Assembly: GCF_018613415.1 (NCBI RefSeq)
Contig: NZ_JAGGQG010000011.1
Location: forward strand, 124,001-188,000
Length of the DNA stretch: 64,000 nt
Direction of reading: 5' to 3'
From: Bacillus sp. ISL-18
GTDB taxonomy: Bacteria; Bacillota; Bacilli; Bacillales; Cytobacillaceae
A model generated the notes under the pieces. The model made no database searches. It was not told the DNA's origin and saw only the letters and a program-made list of their open reading frames with translations. Position 1 is the first letter of the stretch. Every line of letters begins with the position of its first letter. The translations under genes and the position numbers were made by a program. Shown piece after piece: positions 46,124 to 56,813 of the stretch.

Positions 46124-46163
46124 AAGGGCACTTATTATCTAGTTTTGATAAGTGCCTTTTCTT
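46124..46163 (+). terminator. Rho-independent terminator
   Basis: AAGGGCACTTAT pairs with ATAAGTGCCTTTT over a 12-nt loop, then TCTT. It ends araNPQ. Confidence 0.85.
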
Positions 46164-46207
46164 ATATCAAAATAATCATGTTGTTTCTTTATTTGGGAGA
46201 ATAATGA

Positions 46208-47674
46208 ATGAAAACTAAAACAAAAGGAATCCTTCTGGTTGTCTTGGCCGTTCTGATCATCATACCGGCTGTTATCTTAGGAATGAAACACTTCCAACCA
46301 AAGGAAAATGATTTTACAGGAATAAAGCTGCCTTCAAGCCCGGCAAAAACACCTGTTAAAAATGTGAATACAGATGTCCTTTATGATGAAAAGAAATGGA
46401 CGACTAATTTTACGCATGATGGGGCTATCATTAAAGCGGATGGCTGGTATTATGTATTTTCTACCGACTATATGGTCGGTGCACCGCCCACTCCGGGCAT
46501 CCAAATCAGAAAATCCAAGGATTTGATTCATTGGAAATTTGCTGGCCGCGTCTTTGACCAAGTGTCCCAAGAGGCATGGGATTGGACGCATGGAACCACC
46601 TTTTGGGCGCCAAGCGTGATCCGAATGAATGATCAATACTACCTATATTATTCGGTCTCCGAAGTAGGGAAGAGGAACTCATATATTGGTCTCGCAACTA
46701 GTCATAAGATTGAAGGGCCCTGGAAGGATGAAGGGCCAGTTTTTAAATCAAAAGAGGGCGACGGCAATACGGTGAATGCGATTGACCCAGATATTACGAT
46801 TGATAAAAATGGCCAGCCATGGATGGTCTATGGTTCCTATTTTGGCGGTATTTTTATCACAAAAATTGATAAAAACACGGGGAAACTAGTAAATCCAAAT
46901 GATCAAGGAACGCTCCTTGCCCAGAGGAAAGATATGAGTGCCGGCATTGAAGGGCCTGAAATTATATATAACAAAAAAACAGGTTATTATTATTTAACTG
47001 TTTCTTATGATTGGTTAGAAGACACATACAATGTGAGAGTTGCCCGTTCAAAGAACATTACAGGGCCATTTTTAGACTATAACCATAAGGACATGATCGA
47101 CCCTAGTGATGACTCCTTTAATACTGGTAATAAAATAGTGGCTCCATATGCATTTGGAAAAGATCCTGGCTGGCTTGGAACCGGGCATAATGGATTACTT
47201 CAGGATGGAGAAAACTATTATCTGATTCACAACGCCAGAGCAGGCGAGGATAAGTATTGGTCGCATTTGCATGTAAGAAAAATGGTCTGGACCGATGATG
47301 GCTGGCCGGTAGTCTCACCAGAACGATATGCAGGTGAAAAAGAGCAAAAAGTAATAGAGTCGAATCTAATCGGAAACTGGCAGCAGATTGTCCTTAATCG
47401 CTTCGAAGATTCTATCCAAATTTCTACCAATCTTCAATTACTGCCTAATGGAAAAATAAAGGATGAAAAAGGGAAAAGTCGCTGGAAATTAAGCGGGCAA
47501 AACACACTAGAGTTGTCGATCTATGATCCTGGAAGTGCACCAAAGGACTATTGGAAATTTACGGTCAAAGTACTTCCCGGCTGGGATTGGGAGAACTGGA
47601 AAGGAACTTTGGTTTTTACGGGGATGAATCAGGAAGGTACTGTTATATGGGGAAAGAAAATAATAAATAAATAG
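46208..47674 (+). CDS. GH43 endo-alpha-1,5-L-arabinanase, exported and probably membrane-anchored
   Basis: 488 residues. A hydrophobic segment at 8-27 after a basic MKTKTK start acts as signal peptide or anchor; no lipobox or clear cleavage site is seen. The propeller (about 55-390) has THDGAIIKADGWYYVFSTD with the base Asp, AIDPDITIDKNGQPWMVYGSYFGGI with the pKa-modulating Asp and EGPEIIYNKKTGYYYL with the acid Glu. GH43 arabinanases usually have HDP where this has HDG. The C-terminal ~100 residues match the beta-barrel found in Abn2-type enzymes. It would cut arabinan outside the cell to feed AraNPQ. Confidence 0.88.
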   Translation: MKTKTKGILLVVLAVLIIIPAVILGMKHFQPKENDFTGIKLPSSPAKTPVKNVNTDVLYDEKKWTTNFTHDGAIIKADGWYYVFSTDYMVGAPPTPGIQIRKSKDLIHWKFAGRVFDQVSQEAWDWTHGTTFWAPSVIRMNDQYYLYYSVSEVGKRNSYIGLATSHKIEGPWKDEGPVFKSKEGDGNTVNAIDPDITIDKNGQPWMVYGSYFGGIFITKIDKNTGKLVNPNDQGTLLAQRKDMSAGIEGPEIIYNKKTGYYYLTVSYDWLEDTYNVRVARSKNITGPFLDYNHKDMIDPSDDSFNTGNKIVAPYAFGKDPGWLGTGHNGLLQDGENYYLIHNARAGEDKYWSHLHVRKMVWTDDGWPVVSPERYAGEKEQKVIESNLIGNWQQIVLNRFEDSIQISTNLQLLPNGKIKDEKGKSRWKLSGQNTLELSIYDPGSAPKDYWKFTVKVLPGWDWENWKGTLVFTGMNQEGTVIWGKKIINK

Positions 47675-47705
47675 TCCAAAAGATTAAATTAATAGTAAAA
47701 AAGCA

Positions 47706-47768
47706 TTGAAAAAAAAATCGTAGATGGTAAAATTTAATTGAGTTATACGTACAAGTTTTGATGATTAA
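47706..47768 (+). promoter_or_regulatory. araB promoter with AraR operator
   Basis: TTGAAA (47706-47711), 16-bp spacer, TAAAAT (47728-47733). The AraR site GAGTTATACGTACAAGTTTTG is at about 47750-47768, over the expected start of transcription. The same promoter-operator module recurs at 49511-49564. Confidence 0.72.
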
Positions 47769-47877
47769 GGGAGTTGTAAGGATAACTGATAATATAATCA
47801 AGACAGCGGTAACAATGATTTGTTTTTATCGATCAAACAACAAATTAAAGATGTTTTTATAAATAGGGGGAAATGAC

Positions 47878-49476
47878 ATGAGTTTTGATGTAAGAAATGC
47901 TATTCAAAGTGGCAAAACCGTACTTGGTATTGAACTTGGTTCAACCCGAATTAAAGCAGTTCTCATTGGAGAAGACAATGCTCCAATCGCATCTGGAAGC
48001 CATGACTGGGAAAACAGCTATGTGAACAATATTTGGACCTATAGCCTTGAAGATATTTGGAAGGGCATACAAGACAGCTATCAAAAAATGGCTGAAGAGG
48101 TGAAACAGCAATATGGAGTCAACCTGCAATCAGTAGGGGCGATCGGTTTCAGTGCAATGATGCATGGTTATATGGCTTTCGACAAAGATGGAGAGCTTCT
48201 AGTGCCTTTTCGAACTTGGCGGAACAACATTACCGAGCAGGCTTCGAAAGTACTAACAGAACTATTTAACTATCAAATTCCTCAAAGATGGAGTATTGCC
48301 CATCTGTATCAAGCGATTTTGAATCAGGAAGAACATATTACGGACATTAGTTTCCAGACAACCCTAGCTGGATATATCCATTGGAAATTGACAGGAGAAA
48401 AGGTATTGGGAGTTGGAGAAGCATCCGGTGTATTTCCAATTGACTTGAATACAAAGAACTTTAACCAAACCATGATTGAGCAATTTAATGAATTGATTGC
48501 AGCTCAACAACTGCCGTGGAAACTTGAAGATATTCTGCCTAAGGTATTGTCAGCGGGGGAGAACGCTGGTGTACTTACGGAAGAAGGAGCAAAGCTTCTG
48601 GATGTTACCGGTGAGCTAAAAGCTGGTATTCCGCTTTGTCCGCCGGAAGGGGATGCAGGAACTGGGATGGTCGCAACGAACAGTGTGGCGAAGCGTACAG
48701 GCAATGTCTCTGCCGGAACTTCTGTATTTGCAATGGTTGTATTAGAAAAAGAACTGTCCAAAGTTTATTCTGAAATCGACCTTGTTACCACACCGACAGG
48801 TAACCTCGTAGCGATGGCTCATTCTAACAACTGTTCTTCAGATCTAAATGCATGGGTCGGATTGTTTGACGAGTTTTCAAAAGCGATGGGCATGGATATT
48901 GACATGAATAAATTATATGGAACTCTTTATAATCTAGCCCTTCAAGGGAATCCTGATTGCGGCGGCTTACTTGCATATGGCTATCTCTCCGGTGAACACA
49001 TAACCCACTTTGAAGAGGGGCGTCCATTGTTTGTCCGTTCTTCTGATAGTAATTTCAACCTGGCTAATTTCATGCGTGTACATTTATTTACCGCATTGGG
49101 CGCGCTGAAGATTGGGATGGACATTCTTCTTAAACAAGAAAAAGTGGAACTAGATGTTATCCTAGGTCACGGCGGCTTGTTTAAAACAAAAGGCGTTGGA
49201 CAGAACATCATGGCCGCTGCTCTAAATGTTCCTGTTTCTGTTATGGAAACGGCAGGAGAAGGAGGAGCATGGGGGATCGCACTGTTAGCATCTTATATGG
49301 TTAACAAATCCCAATATGAAACGTTGGAAGAGTATTTAAGCAGTCATGTATTTGCTGAAAGAGCTGGTACAACTGTGTCCCCTGTTCAAAAGGACGTTGA
49401 GGGATATGAGAGTTTTATGAAACGTTATACCAATGGACTTGCAATTGAAAGAGCTGCCATAGACAATTTAAAGTAA
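47878..49476 (+). CDS. FGGY-family carbohydrate kinase in the AraB position (probable L-ribulokinase)
   Basis: 532 residues. Two FGGY-type ribonuclease-H-like domains: N-terminal [17 protein letters not shown] binds phosphate, [17 protein letters not shown] is the family segment, and [14 protein letters not shown] plus [20 protein letters not shown] form the ATP site. It is not close to the classical AraB of B. subtilis as I recall it, but the AraR-type promoter and adjacency to araD and araA make it the likely L-ribulose kinase of this pathway, similar to the alternative AraK kinase reported in clostridia. GGGGGAAATGAC contains the ribosome binding site before ATG 47878. Confidence 0.8.
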   Translation: MSFDVRNAIQSGKTVLGIELGSTRIKAVLIGEDNAPIASGSHDWENSYVNNIWTYSLEDIWKGIQDSYQKMAEEVKQQYGVNLQSVGAIGFSAMMHGYMAFDKDGELLVPFRTWRNNITEQASKVLTELFNYQIPQRWSIAHLYQAILNQEEHITDISFQTTLAGYIHWKLTGEKVLGVGEASGVFPIDLNTKNFNQTMIEQFNELIAAQQLPWKLEDILPKVLSAGENAGVLTEEGAKLLDVTGELKAGIPLCPPEGDAGTGMVATNSVAKRTGNVSAGTSVFAMVVLEKELSKVYSEIDLVTTPTGNLVAMAHSNNCSSDLNAWVGLFDEFSKAMGMDIDMNKLYGTLYNLALQGNPDCGGLLAYGYLSGEHITHFEEGRPLFVRSSDSNFNLANFMRVHLFTALGALKIGMDILLKQEKVELDVILGHGGLFKTKGVGQNIMAAALNVPVSVMETAGEGGAWGIALLASYMVNKSQYETLEEYLSSHVFAERAGTTVSPVQKDVEGYESFMKRYTNGLAIERAAIDNLK

Positions 49477-49510
49477 ATCGTAAAAACGCAAATTAATTTT
49501 AAAAATACCA

Positions 49511-49564
49511 TTGAAAAAAAACAGATAGATGGTAAAATTTAATCAAGGTTATACGTACAAGTTG
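49511..49564 (+). promoter_or_regulatory. araD promoter with AraR operator
   Basis: TTGAAA (49511-49516), 16-bp spacer, TAAAAT (49533-49538), then GGTTATACGTACAAGTTGG (about 49547-49565). Sequence and spacing nearly copy the araB promoter at 47706-47768, so the module was duplicated. Confidence 0.72.
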
Positions 49565-49612
49565 GAGTTGTTGGCATAACTTATCGATAAGATTGTCAAT
49601 ATTATTAATTAT

Positions 49613-49626
49613 CTTGTACGTATCAT
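49613..49626. promoter_or_regulatory. Second AraR operator before araD
   Basis: CTTGTACGTATCAT, in the opposite orientation to the first site and about 64 bp from it (roughly six helical turns), suitable for cooperative binding. Confidence 0.65.
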
Positions 49627-49697
49627 AATTATATTTTCATAGAATGACTGACTTAGCTATTCATCATCCTTAGATTAAGAAAATATTTTTTTAGATT

Positions 49698-49711
49698 TGT
49701 AAACGTATTCT
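49698..49711. promoter_or_regulatory. Candidate cre (CcpA) site before araD
   Basis: TGTAAACGTATTCT fits TGNAANCGNNNNCW. It lies in the 356-bp araB-araD gap after both AraR sites. Confidence 0.5.
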
Positions 49712-49832
49712 TATTAAGGAATGTGATTTTCATTGAATAGGCCTGCCTATAATCAACTTTGATCGCAGCGAGAACAATGTGAAGAAAATGATTTAGAAAA
49801 AGTTCAATAGAGAAGAGGGAGGAAGAAACCGT

Positions 49833-50528
49833 ATGTTAGAACGTTTGAAAAAAGAGGTCCTAGAAGCAAACTTAGCGCTTCCGGAGCATGGTTTAGTTAC
49901 GTTTACTTGGGGAAATGTGAGCGGAATTGACCGTGAAACAGGCCTTGTTGTGATTAAACCGAGTGGTGTTCCGTATGATGAGTTACAAATTGATGATCTA
50001 GTTGTCTTAGATTTAGATGGAAACATCGTGGAAGGGAGTTTAAGACCTTCTTCCGATACACCAACACACCTTGCCTTGTATCGGGCCTTCCCGCAAATTG
50101 GAGGAATTGTTCATACTCACTCCCCAGGTGCGACAAGCTGGGCGCAAGCAGGGCGTCCAATTCCGGCACTCGGAACCACACATGCGGACTACTTTTACGG
50201 AGAAATCCCTTGTACGCGCACGTTGACTCAAGAAGAAATTGACAGGGGCTATGAGCTTGAAACGGGAAATGTCATTATTGAGACATTTGAAAAGGAAGGC
50301 CTTGACCCTGTGGCCATGCCTGGAATTTTATTATCCGGTCATGCTCCATTTAGCTGGGGGAAAAATGCCAACCAAGCGGTCCATAATGCAGTTGTTTTAG
50401 AAGAAGTGGCAAAAATGGCCTTAAACACATTTACGCTTAATCCGCAAATGAAGCCGATCGATCAATTCTTGCTTGATAAACATTATCTCCGTAAGCATGG
50501 TGCTAACGCTTATTACGGACAGAAGTAG
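49833..50528 (+). CDS. araD: L-ribulose-5-phosphate 4-epimerase
   Basis: 231 residues, the usual length. Class II aldolase fold with a Zn2+ site: [17 protein letters not shown] holds the H-x-H pair and [15 protein letters not shown] the later His; [28 protein letters not shown] binds the phosphate. It converts L-ribulose-5-phosphate to D-xylulose-5-phosphate, joining arabinose to the pentose phosphate pathway. It has its own AraR-controlled promoter. AGGGAGGAAGAAACCGT precedes ATG 49833. Confidence 0.97.
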   Translation: MLERLKKEVLEANLALPEHGLVTFTWGNVSGIDRETGLVVIKPSGVPYDELQIDDLVVLDLDGNIVEGSLRPSSDTPTHLALYRAFPQIGGIVHTHSPGATSWAQAGRPIPALGTTHADYFYGEIPCTRTLTQEEIDRGYELETGNVIIETFEKEGLDPVAMPGILLSGHAPFSWGKNANQAVHNAVVLEEVAKMALNTFTLNPQMKPIDQFLLDKHYLRKHGANAYYGQK

Positions 50529-50562
50529 TCTAACAGAATACTAAATGCCACTACTCCCGGAT

Positions 50563-50577
50563 AACTTGTACGGATGA
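50563..50577. promoter_or_regulatory. Possible AraR site before araA
   Basis: AACTTGTACGGATGA keeps the TTGTACG half but the right half is degenerate. It lies 63 bp before the araA start in a 111-bp gap. It may be a weak operator. Confidence 0.45.
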
Positions 50578-50639
50578 TTAAAAATACAGTACAAATTTAA
50601 TAAATTACTATCATATTTCCATACTTAGGAGGAATTGCA

Positions 50640-52127
50640 GTGTTAACTACAAAAGCATATGAATTCTGGTTTGTAACAGGAAGTCAATTATTATACGGAG
50701 AAGATGTACTTCGCCAAGTGGAAGAAAACTCAAAAACAATTGTAAAGGGTTTGGATAGTGATCCGTCTGTTTCCTATAAATTAATTTTTAAATCAGTAGT
50801 AAAAGATTCTGATTCTATCCGCAAATTGATTCTAGAAGCGAATGCGGATGAAAACTGTGCAGGCATCATTACTTGGATGCACACCTTCTCACCATCAAAA
50901 ATGTGGATCGCAGGTCTATCTGCCCTACAAAAGCCTTATCTGCACTTAGCTACTCAATTTAACCGTGATATCCCTTGGGATTCAATCGATATGGATTTTA
51001 TGAACTTGAATCAAGCGGCACACGGTGACCGTGAACATGGATTTATTGCAGCACGTATGAATGTAAAGCGTAAAGTTGTCGTAGGTCATTGGGAAAACCC
51101 AGAAGTTAGAGAACGTGTTGGCAGCTGGATGAGAACTGCAGCAGCGTTTGAGGAAAGCAAAAACCTTAAAGTTGCAAGATTTGGTGACAATATGCGCGAA
51201 GTAGCGGTAACAGAAGGGGATAAGGTAGAAGCGCAAATCAAGTTTGGCTGGACCGTCAACGGTTATGGTGTAGGCGATCTTGTTCAGCGCATGAATGATG
51301 TAACAGAACAAGAGATTGACCAGTTAATGGCTGAATACGAGGAGCAATATGATATTACCCCAGAAGGATTGACTGATGGGCCGGTTCGTGATTCCATCCG
51401 TTATCAAGCTAGAATTGAACTTGGTATGAAAGCTTTCTTAACAGAAGGCGGTTATACTGCATTCACAACTACTTTTGAAGATTTACATGGTATTCGTCAG
51501 CTTCCTGGTTTAGCCGTACAGCGTTTGATGGAACAAGGATATGGTTTCGCTGGTGAGGGTGACTGGAAAACAGCAGCTCTAGTAAGATTGATGAAAATTA
51601 TTTCAGGTAATGAAGGAACATCCTTCATGGAAGATTATACGTATAATTTTGAGCCAGGGAATGAAATGGTTCTTGGTTCTCACATGCTTGAAGTTTGTCC
51701 AACCATTGCTGCAACTCGCCCAAGAATCGAAGTTCATCCACTTGGAATCGGCGGTAAAGAAGACCCAGCACGAATTGTATTTAATGGAAAAGGCGGTTTG
51801 ACAGCATTGAATGCAACGATCGTGGACCTCGGACATCGTTTCCGTCTACTTGTAAATGAGGTAGATGCGGTAGAGATTGAAAAGGATATGCCAAAGCTTC
51901 CTGTTGCACGTGTACTTTGGAAGACTCAGCCATCTTTAAGCCAAGCGGTTGAAAACTGGATCCAAGCGGGCGGAGCGCACCACACTGGCTTCTCTTATAA
52001 GGTAACAACTGAACAGCTTAGAGACTTTGCTGAGCTAGCTGGAATTGAGTTCCTAGTAATCAATAATAATACAAACACTCATGCATTCAACAACGAAATC
52101 CGCTGGAACAACGTTATCTTTCGTTAA
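50640..52127 (+). CDS. araA: L-arabinose isomerase
   Basis: 495 residues, full length. Blocks of the family: FWFVTGSQLLYGEDVL at the N-terminus, GIITWMHTFSPSKMWI, LHLATQFNRDIPWDSIDMDFMNLNQAAHGDREHGFI, TAFTTTFEDLHGIRQLPGLAVQRLM and GSHMLEVCP with metal-binding Glu/His residues, and GGAHHTGFSY near the C-terminus. It converts L-arabinose to L-ribulose with Mn2+. GTG start after AGGAGG. Gene order kinase-araD-araA differs from the araABD order of B. subtilis. Confidence 0.97.
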   Translation: MLTTKAYEFWFVTGSQLLYGEDVLRQVEENSKTIVKGLDSDPSVSYKLIFKSVVKDSDSIRKLILEANADENCAGIITWMHTFSPSKMWIAGLSALQKPYLHLATQFNRDIPWDSIDMDFMNLNQAAHGDREHGFIAARMNVKRKVVVGHWENPEVRERVGSWMRTAAAFEESKNLKVARFGDNMREVAVTEGDKVEAQIKFGWTVNGYGVGDLVQRMNDVTEQEIDQLMAEYEEQYDITPEGLTDGPVRDSIRYQARIELGMKAFLTEGGYTAFTTTFEDLHGIRQLPGLAVQRLMEQGYGFAGEGDWKTAALVRLMKIISGNEGTSFMEDYTYNFEPGNEMVLGSHMLEVCPTIAATRPRIEVHPLGIGGKEDPARIVFNGKGGLTALNATIVDLGHRFRLLVNEVDAVEIEKDMPKLPVARVLWKTQPSLSQAVENWIQAGGAHHTGFSYKVTTEQLRDFAELAGIEFLVINNNTNTHAFNNEIRWNNVIFR

Positions 52128-52161
52128 TTAAAAAGGTTAAAGACTACTAAATAAAAATAAC

Positions 52162-52186
52162 AGGGCTATTAGAAAATAATAGCCCT
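52162..52186 (+). terminator. Hairpin after araA
   Basis: AGGGCTATT and AATAGCCCT form a perfect 9-bp stem with a 7-nt loop. The downstream tract (AATGTTAAG) is not T-rich, so termination may be partial. Confidence 0.6.
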
Positions 52187-52278
52187 AATGTTAAGTTGAG
52201 ACATATTTCGATTGTCTTCAAAACGATTAGGAATCGAATCAACGTTTCAGAAAACATCAAAAAATGGAGGCGTTTTTT

Positions 52279-53766
52279 TTGGCAAACAAAGTAATTATCA
52301 ACGCTGATGTTCAAAAAGGGAAAATAAATAAGAATATTTATGGTCATTTTGCAGAACACCTTGGAAGATGTATTTATGAAGGTATTTGGGTAGGGGAGGA
52401 TTCCTCCATCCCCAATACAAAAGGGATTCGCAATGATGTATTAGCAGCATTAAAGAATATTAAAGTTCCGGTTCTTCGCTGGCCGGGCGGATGTTTTGCC
52501 GATGAATACCACTGGAAAGATGGTATTGGTCCTAAGGAAAACCGCAAGCGCATGGTTAACACTCATTGGGGCGGTGTTGTCGAAAACAACCATTTTGGTA
52601 CACACGAATTTATGCTTTTGTGTGAATTACTAGAGTGTGAGCCATATATTTGCGGAAACGTTGGAAGTGGTACGGTTCAAGAGATGTCTGAGTGGGTTGA
52701 ATACATGACCTTTGAAGGCGAATCACCAATGGCCAACTGGCGCCGTGAAAATGGCCGCGAGGAGCCTTGGAAATTAACGTATTTCGGTGTAGGTAATGAA
52801 AACTGGGGCTGCGGCGGAAACATGCGTCCTGAATACTATGCAGATCTATATCGCCGTTATCAAACGTATGTAAGAAATTACGGCGATAACAAAATCTATA
52901 AGATTGCCGGCGGCGCCAATGTCGATGACTATAACTGGACAGAAGTATTAATGAAAAACGCCCACTGGTTAATGGACGGACTAAGCCTTCACTATTACAC
53001 GATCCCAGGTGAATTCTGGACAGGGAAGGGCTCTGCTATTGATTTCCCTGAAGATGAATGGTTTATCACCATGAAAAAGGCGCTTCATATGGATGAATTA
53101 ATTACCAAACACAGCACCATTATGGATAAGTATGACCCACAAAAACGTGTTGGCATGATCATTGATGAATGGGGCACATGGTTTGATGTGGAACCAGGCA
53201 CAAACCCAGGCTTCTTATACCAGCAAAATACCATCCGTGATGCGTTAGTAGCCGGATTACACTTTAACATCTTCCACAATCATGCAGATCGTGTTCAAAT
53301 GACAAACATTGCGCAAACGGTTAACGTACTGCAAGCAATGATTCTGACTGAAGGCGAGAAGATGATCCTTACTCCAACGTATCATGTATTTGATATGTAC
53401 AAGGTTCACCAGGATGCAGAAGTTTTAGCAGTTGATTCTTCCTTCGGTGCTTATGAGTACAATGGTGAAACATTGCCGCAGGTAACGGTATCTGCATCGA
53501 AAAATGCCGAAGGCAAAATCCATGTAAGCTTATGTAATATCGATCACCAAAACGGGGCTGAACTAGATTTAGACCTGCGCGGTATTATTGCAGCGAATAC
53601 AAAGGTGTCAGGCACCATTATCACTGCGGACACGATGAATGCTCATAATACGTTTGAACAGCCGGATGTTGTGAAACCAGTTGAATTCACTGGTGTAGTG
53701 GTTGAAAATGATAAATTAGCCATCAAGCTTCCAGCTATGTCTGTTGTGACATTAGTAATCGAGTAA
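52279..53766 (+). CDS. GH51 alpha-L-arabinofuranosidase (Xsa/AbfB-like)
   Basis: 495 residues from TTG 52279, with GGAGG (52266-52270) eight bases before; the ATG at 52264 overlaps that site. The barrel carries acid/base Glu174 in [10 protein letters not shown] and nucleophile Glu297 in IDEWGTWF, followed by a beta-sandwich. It is clearly a different GH51 branch from the two AbfA-like genes, matching the two-paralogue situation (AbfA and Xsa) in B. subtilis. It is intracellular and removes arabinofuranosyl units from imported oligosaccharides. Confidence 0.93.
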   Translation: MANKVIINADVQKGKINKNIYGHFAEHLGRCIYEGIWVGEDSSIPNTKGIRNDVLAALKNIKVPVLRWPGGCFADEYHWKDGIGPKENRKRMVNTHWGGVVENNHFGTHEFMLLCELLECEPYICGNVGSGTVQEMSEWVEYMTFEGESPMANWRRENGREEPWKLTYFGVGNENWGCGGNMRPEYYADLYRRYQTYVRNYGDNKIYKIAGGANVDDYNWTEVLMKNAHWLMDGLSLHYYTIPGEFWTGKGSAIDFPEDEWFITMKKALHMDELITKHSTIMDKYDPQKRVGMIIDEWGTWFDVEPGTNPGFLYQQNTIRDALVAGLHFNIFHNHADRVQMTNIAQTVNVLQAMILTEGEKMILTPTYHVFDMYKVHQDAEVLAVDSSFGAYEYNGETLPQVTVSASKNAEGKIHVSLCNIDHQNGAELDLDLRGIIAANTKVSGTIITADTMNAHNTFEQPDVVKPVEFTGVVVENDKLAIKLPAMSVVTLVIE

Positions 53767-53786
53767 AAGAAAGGCGGGGAATTACG

Positions 53787-54059
53787 GTGAATCAAAAAAG
53801 TCTTTGTAAAGGCTGCGTAGAAAGTGTGATGGTGACAGAAGAGGTCATTCAGGAACTAGTAAAAGAAGCTGAAGAGAATCCAACTGTAATTGTTTCTGAC
53901 GAGGTCTATCTAGTAAGACTGAAGACTTGCGAGAGCTGTCCTTCCCTGCAATATGGTACCACTTGTGCACATAGCGGATGTATCGTCCGCTACCGGGCCA
54001 AGTTTAAAAACAAAGCTTGTCCATTTGCAGGTAAACCCAAATGGGATAAAGTCAGTTAA
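53787..54059 (+). CDS. Cys-rich small protein (DUF6171-like)
   Basis: 90 residues with Cys in CKGC, CESC, TTCAHSGC and ACPF, eight in total, suggesting one or two zinc sites. No signal peptide or membrane segment. Small proteins like this are annotated as DUF6171; I know of no assigned function. It is squeezed between two arabinofuranosidase genes (20 bp after the first), with GTG start and AAGGCGGGGA upstream, so it is co-transcribed with them. The Cys spacing resembles zinc-ribbon adaptor proteins, but nothing shows DNA or RNA binding. Confidence 0.78.
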   Translation: MNQKSLCKGCVESVMVTEEVIQELVKEAEENPTVIVSDEVYLVRLKTCESCPSLQYGTTCAHSGCIVRYRAKFKNKACPFAGKPKWDKVS

Positions 54060-54072
54060 CTAGAATTTATAG

Positions 54073-55635
<1,563 letters not shown>

Positions 55636-55646
55636 TTCTTTCTATT

Positions 55647-55693
55647 CCATATCCTCATAGTCAACAAGACTACTAGGATATGGACTATTTTTT
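55647..55693 (+). terminator. Rho-independent terminator
   Basis: CCATATCCT and AGGATATGG with an inner TAGTC/GACTA stem, followed by ACTATTTTTTATT. It ends the GH51 transcript just before the epimerase gene. Confidence 0.85.
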
Positions 55694-55722
55694 ATTTGAA
55701 TGATAGGAAAGGCAGGAGGAAT

Positions 55723-56775
55723 ATGAAGGTTATCCAAGAAAAGTTTGGTGAATTAAACAATCAAACTGTTAATTCTTATACACTCGTTAACGACCAGGGT
55801 ATGGAGCTTACTTGTCTGAATTATGGTTGTATTATTACTAAAATCATCACTCCTGATCAGAACGGAAACTTTGAAAATATTGTTTTGGGATATGATACAT
55901 TAGCAGAATATGTAAGTGGCAGTTATTTCCTCGGTACAGTTGTCGGACGGGTAGCCGGCCGTATAAAGGAAGGATCGTTTGATCTTGACGGAAAAACCTA
56001 TACCCTCGCAAAAAATGAAAACAACAACCATCTCCATGGGGGAAATAAAGGGTTCGATAAAGTGATTTGGAATGCTTCTATTGATGAGAATGACGAAGAA
56101 GTAAGTGTTCAATTTTCCTACCTGAGCCCTGATGGTGAAGAAGGTTACCCAGGAAATGTAAATATAAAAGTAATGTATACACTTAATAATCAGAATGAAC
56201 TAACCATCCACTATTCAGGAATTTCGGATGAAAAGACATTATTAAATCTTACCAATCATTCCTATTTTAACCTAAGTGGAAATATTAAACGGGATATTCT
56301 CAATCATTCACTATCAATTAAAAGTGATAAATTCCTAGAATTAAATGATGAATTGCTTCCAACCGGAGAATTGCTGGACGTTTTTGGGACACCGTTTGAT
56401 TTTACTAGTGAACGATTGATTCAATCGGGGGTTGAAGCCAATCATCCGCAAAATCAATTAGCCGGCCAAGGATATGATCATCCCTTTTTACTATCATCCA
56501 ACCATGACCAGGAAATTGTTCTTACAGATTCCGTGAGCGGACGTACATTGACCATTGAAACCGATGAGCCAGGAGTCGTTGTCTATTCTGGAAACCAAAT
56601 GAAATCAGAAGGTGAGATCTACGGTGTTCCGTCCCGTAAATACCTGGGCATTTGTTTGGAAACGCAAGGGCTGCCAGATGCCATCCACCATCCTAACTTT
56701 CCTTCCTGGGTCTTAGAAAAAGACCAAGAGTACACATCTGTGACAAAGTATAAATTCGGAGTTGCAGCTAAATAA
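55723..56775 (+). CDS. Aldose 1-epimerase (mutarotase)
   Basis: 350 residues from ATG 55723 with AGGAGG just before; a TTG 27 bp earlier gives a longer but unlikely product. Galactose-mutarotase fold: NENNNHLHGGNKGFDKVIW has the catalytic His, NLTNHSYFNLSG the second His, and GICLETQGLPDAIHHPNFPS the catalytic Glu. It speeds anomer exchange of arabinose or other aldoses released by the glycosidases. It lies just before araM. Confidence 0.95.
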   Translation: MKVIQEKFGELNNQTVNSYTLVNDQGMELTCLNYGCIITKIITPDQNGNFENIVLGYDTLAEYVSGSYFLGTVVGRVAGRIKEGSFDLDGKTYTLAKNENNNHLHGGNKGFDKVIWNASIDENDEEVSVQFSYLSPDGEEGYPGNVNIKVMYTLNNQNELTIHYSGISDEKTLLNLTNHSYFNLSGNIKRDILNHSLSIKSDKFLELNDELLPTGELLDVFGTPFDFTSERLIQSGVEANHPQNQLAGQGYDHPFLLSSNHDQEIVLTDSVSGRTLTIETDEPGVVVYSGNQMKSEGEIYGVPSRKYLGICLETQGLPDAIHHPNFPSWVLEKDQEYTSVTKYKFGVAAK

Positions 56776-56813
56776 ATAGGGGGAAAAAAGTTGAAGGAGC
56801 AGGAGAAACTATA

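Noticed and set aside
53787..54059. Small Cys-rich protein considered as a ferredoxin or toxin-antitoxin component
   Set aside because: Cys spacing does not match ferredoxin CxxCxxC patterns, and there is no partner gene or toxin-like motif.
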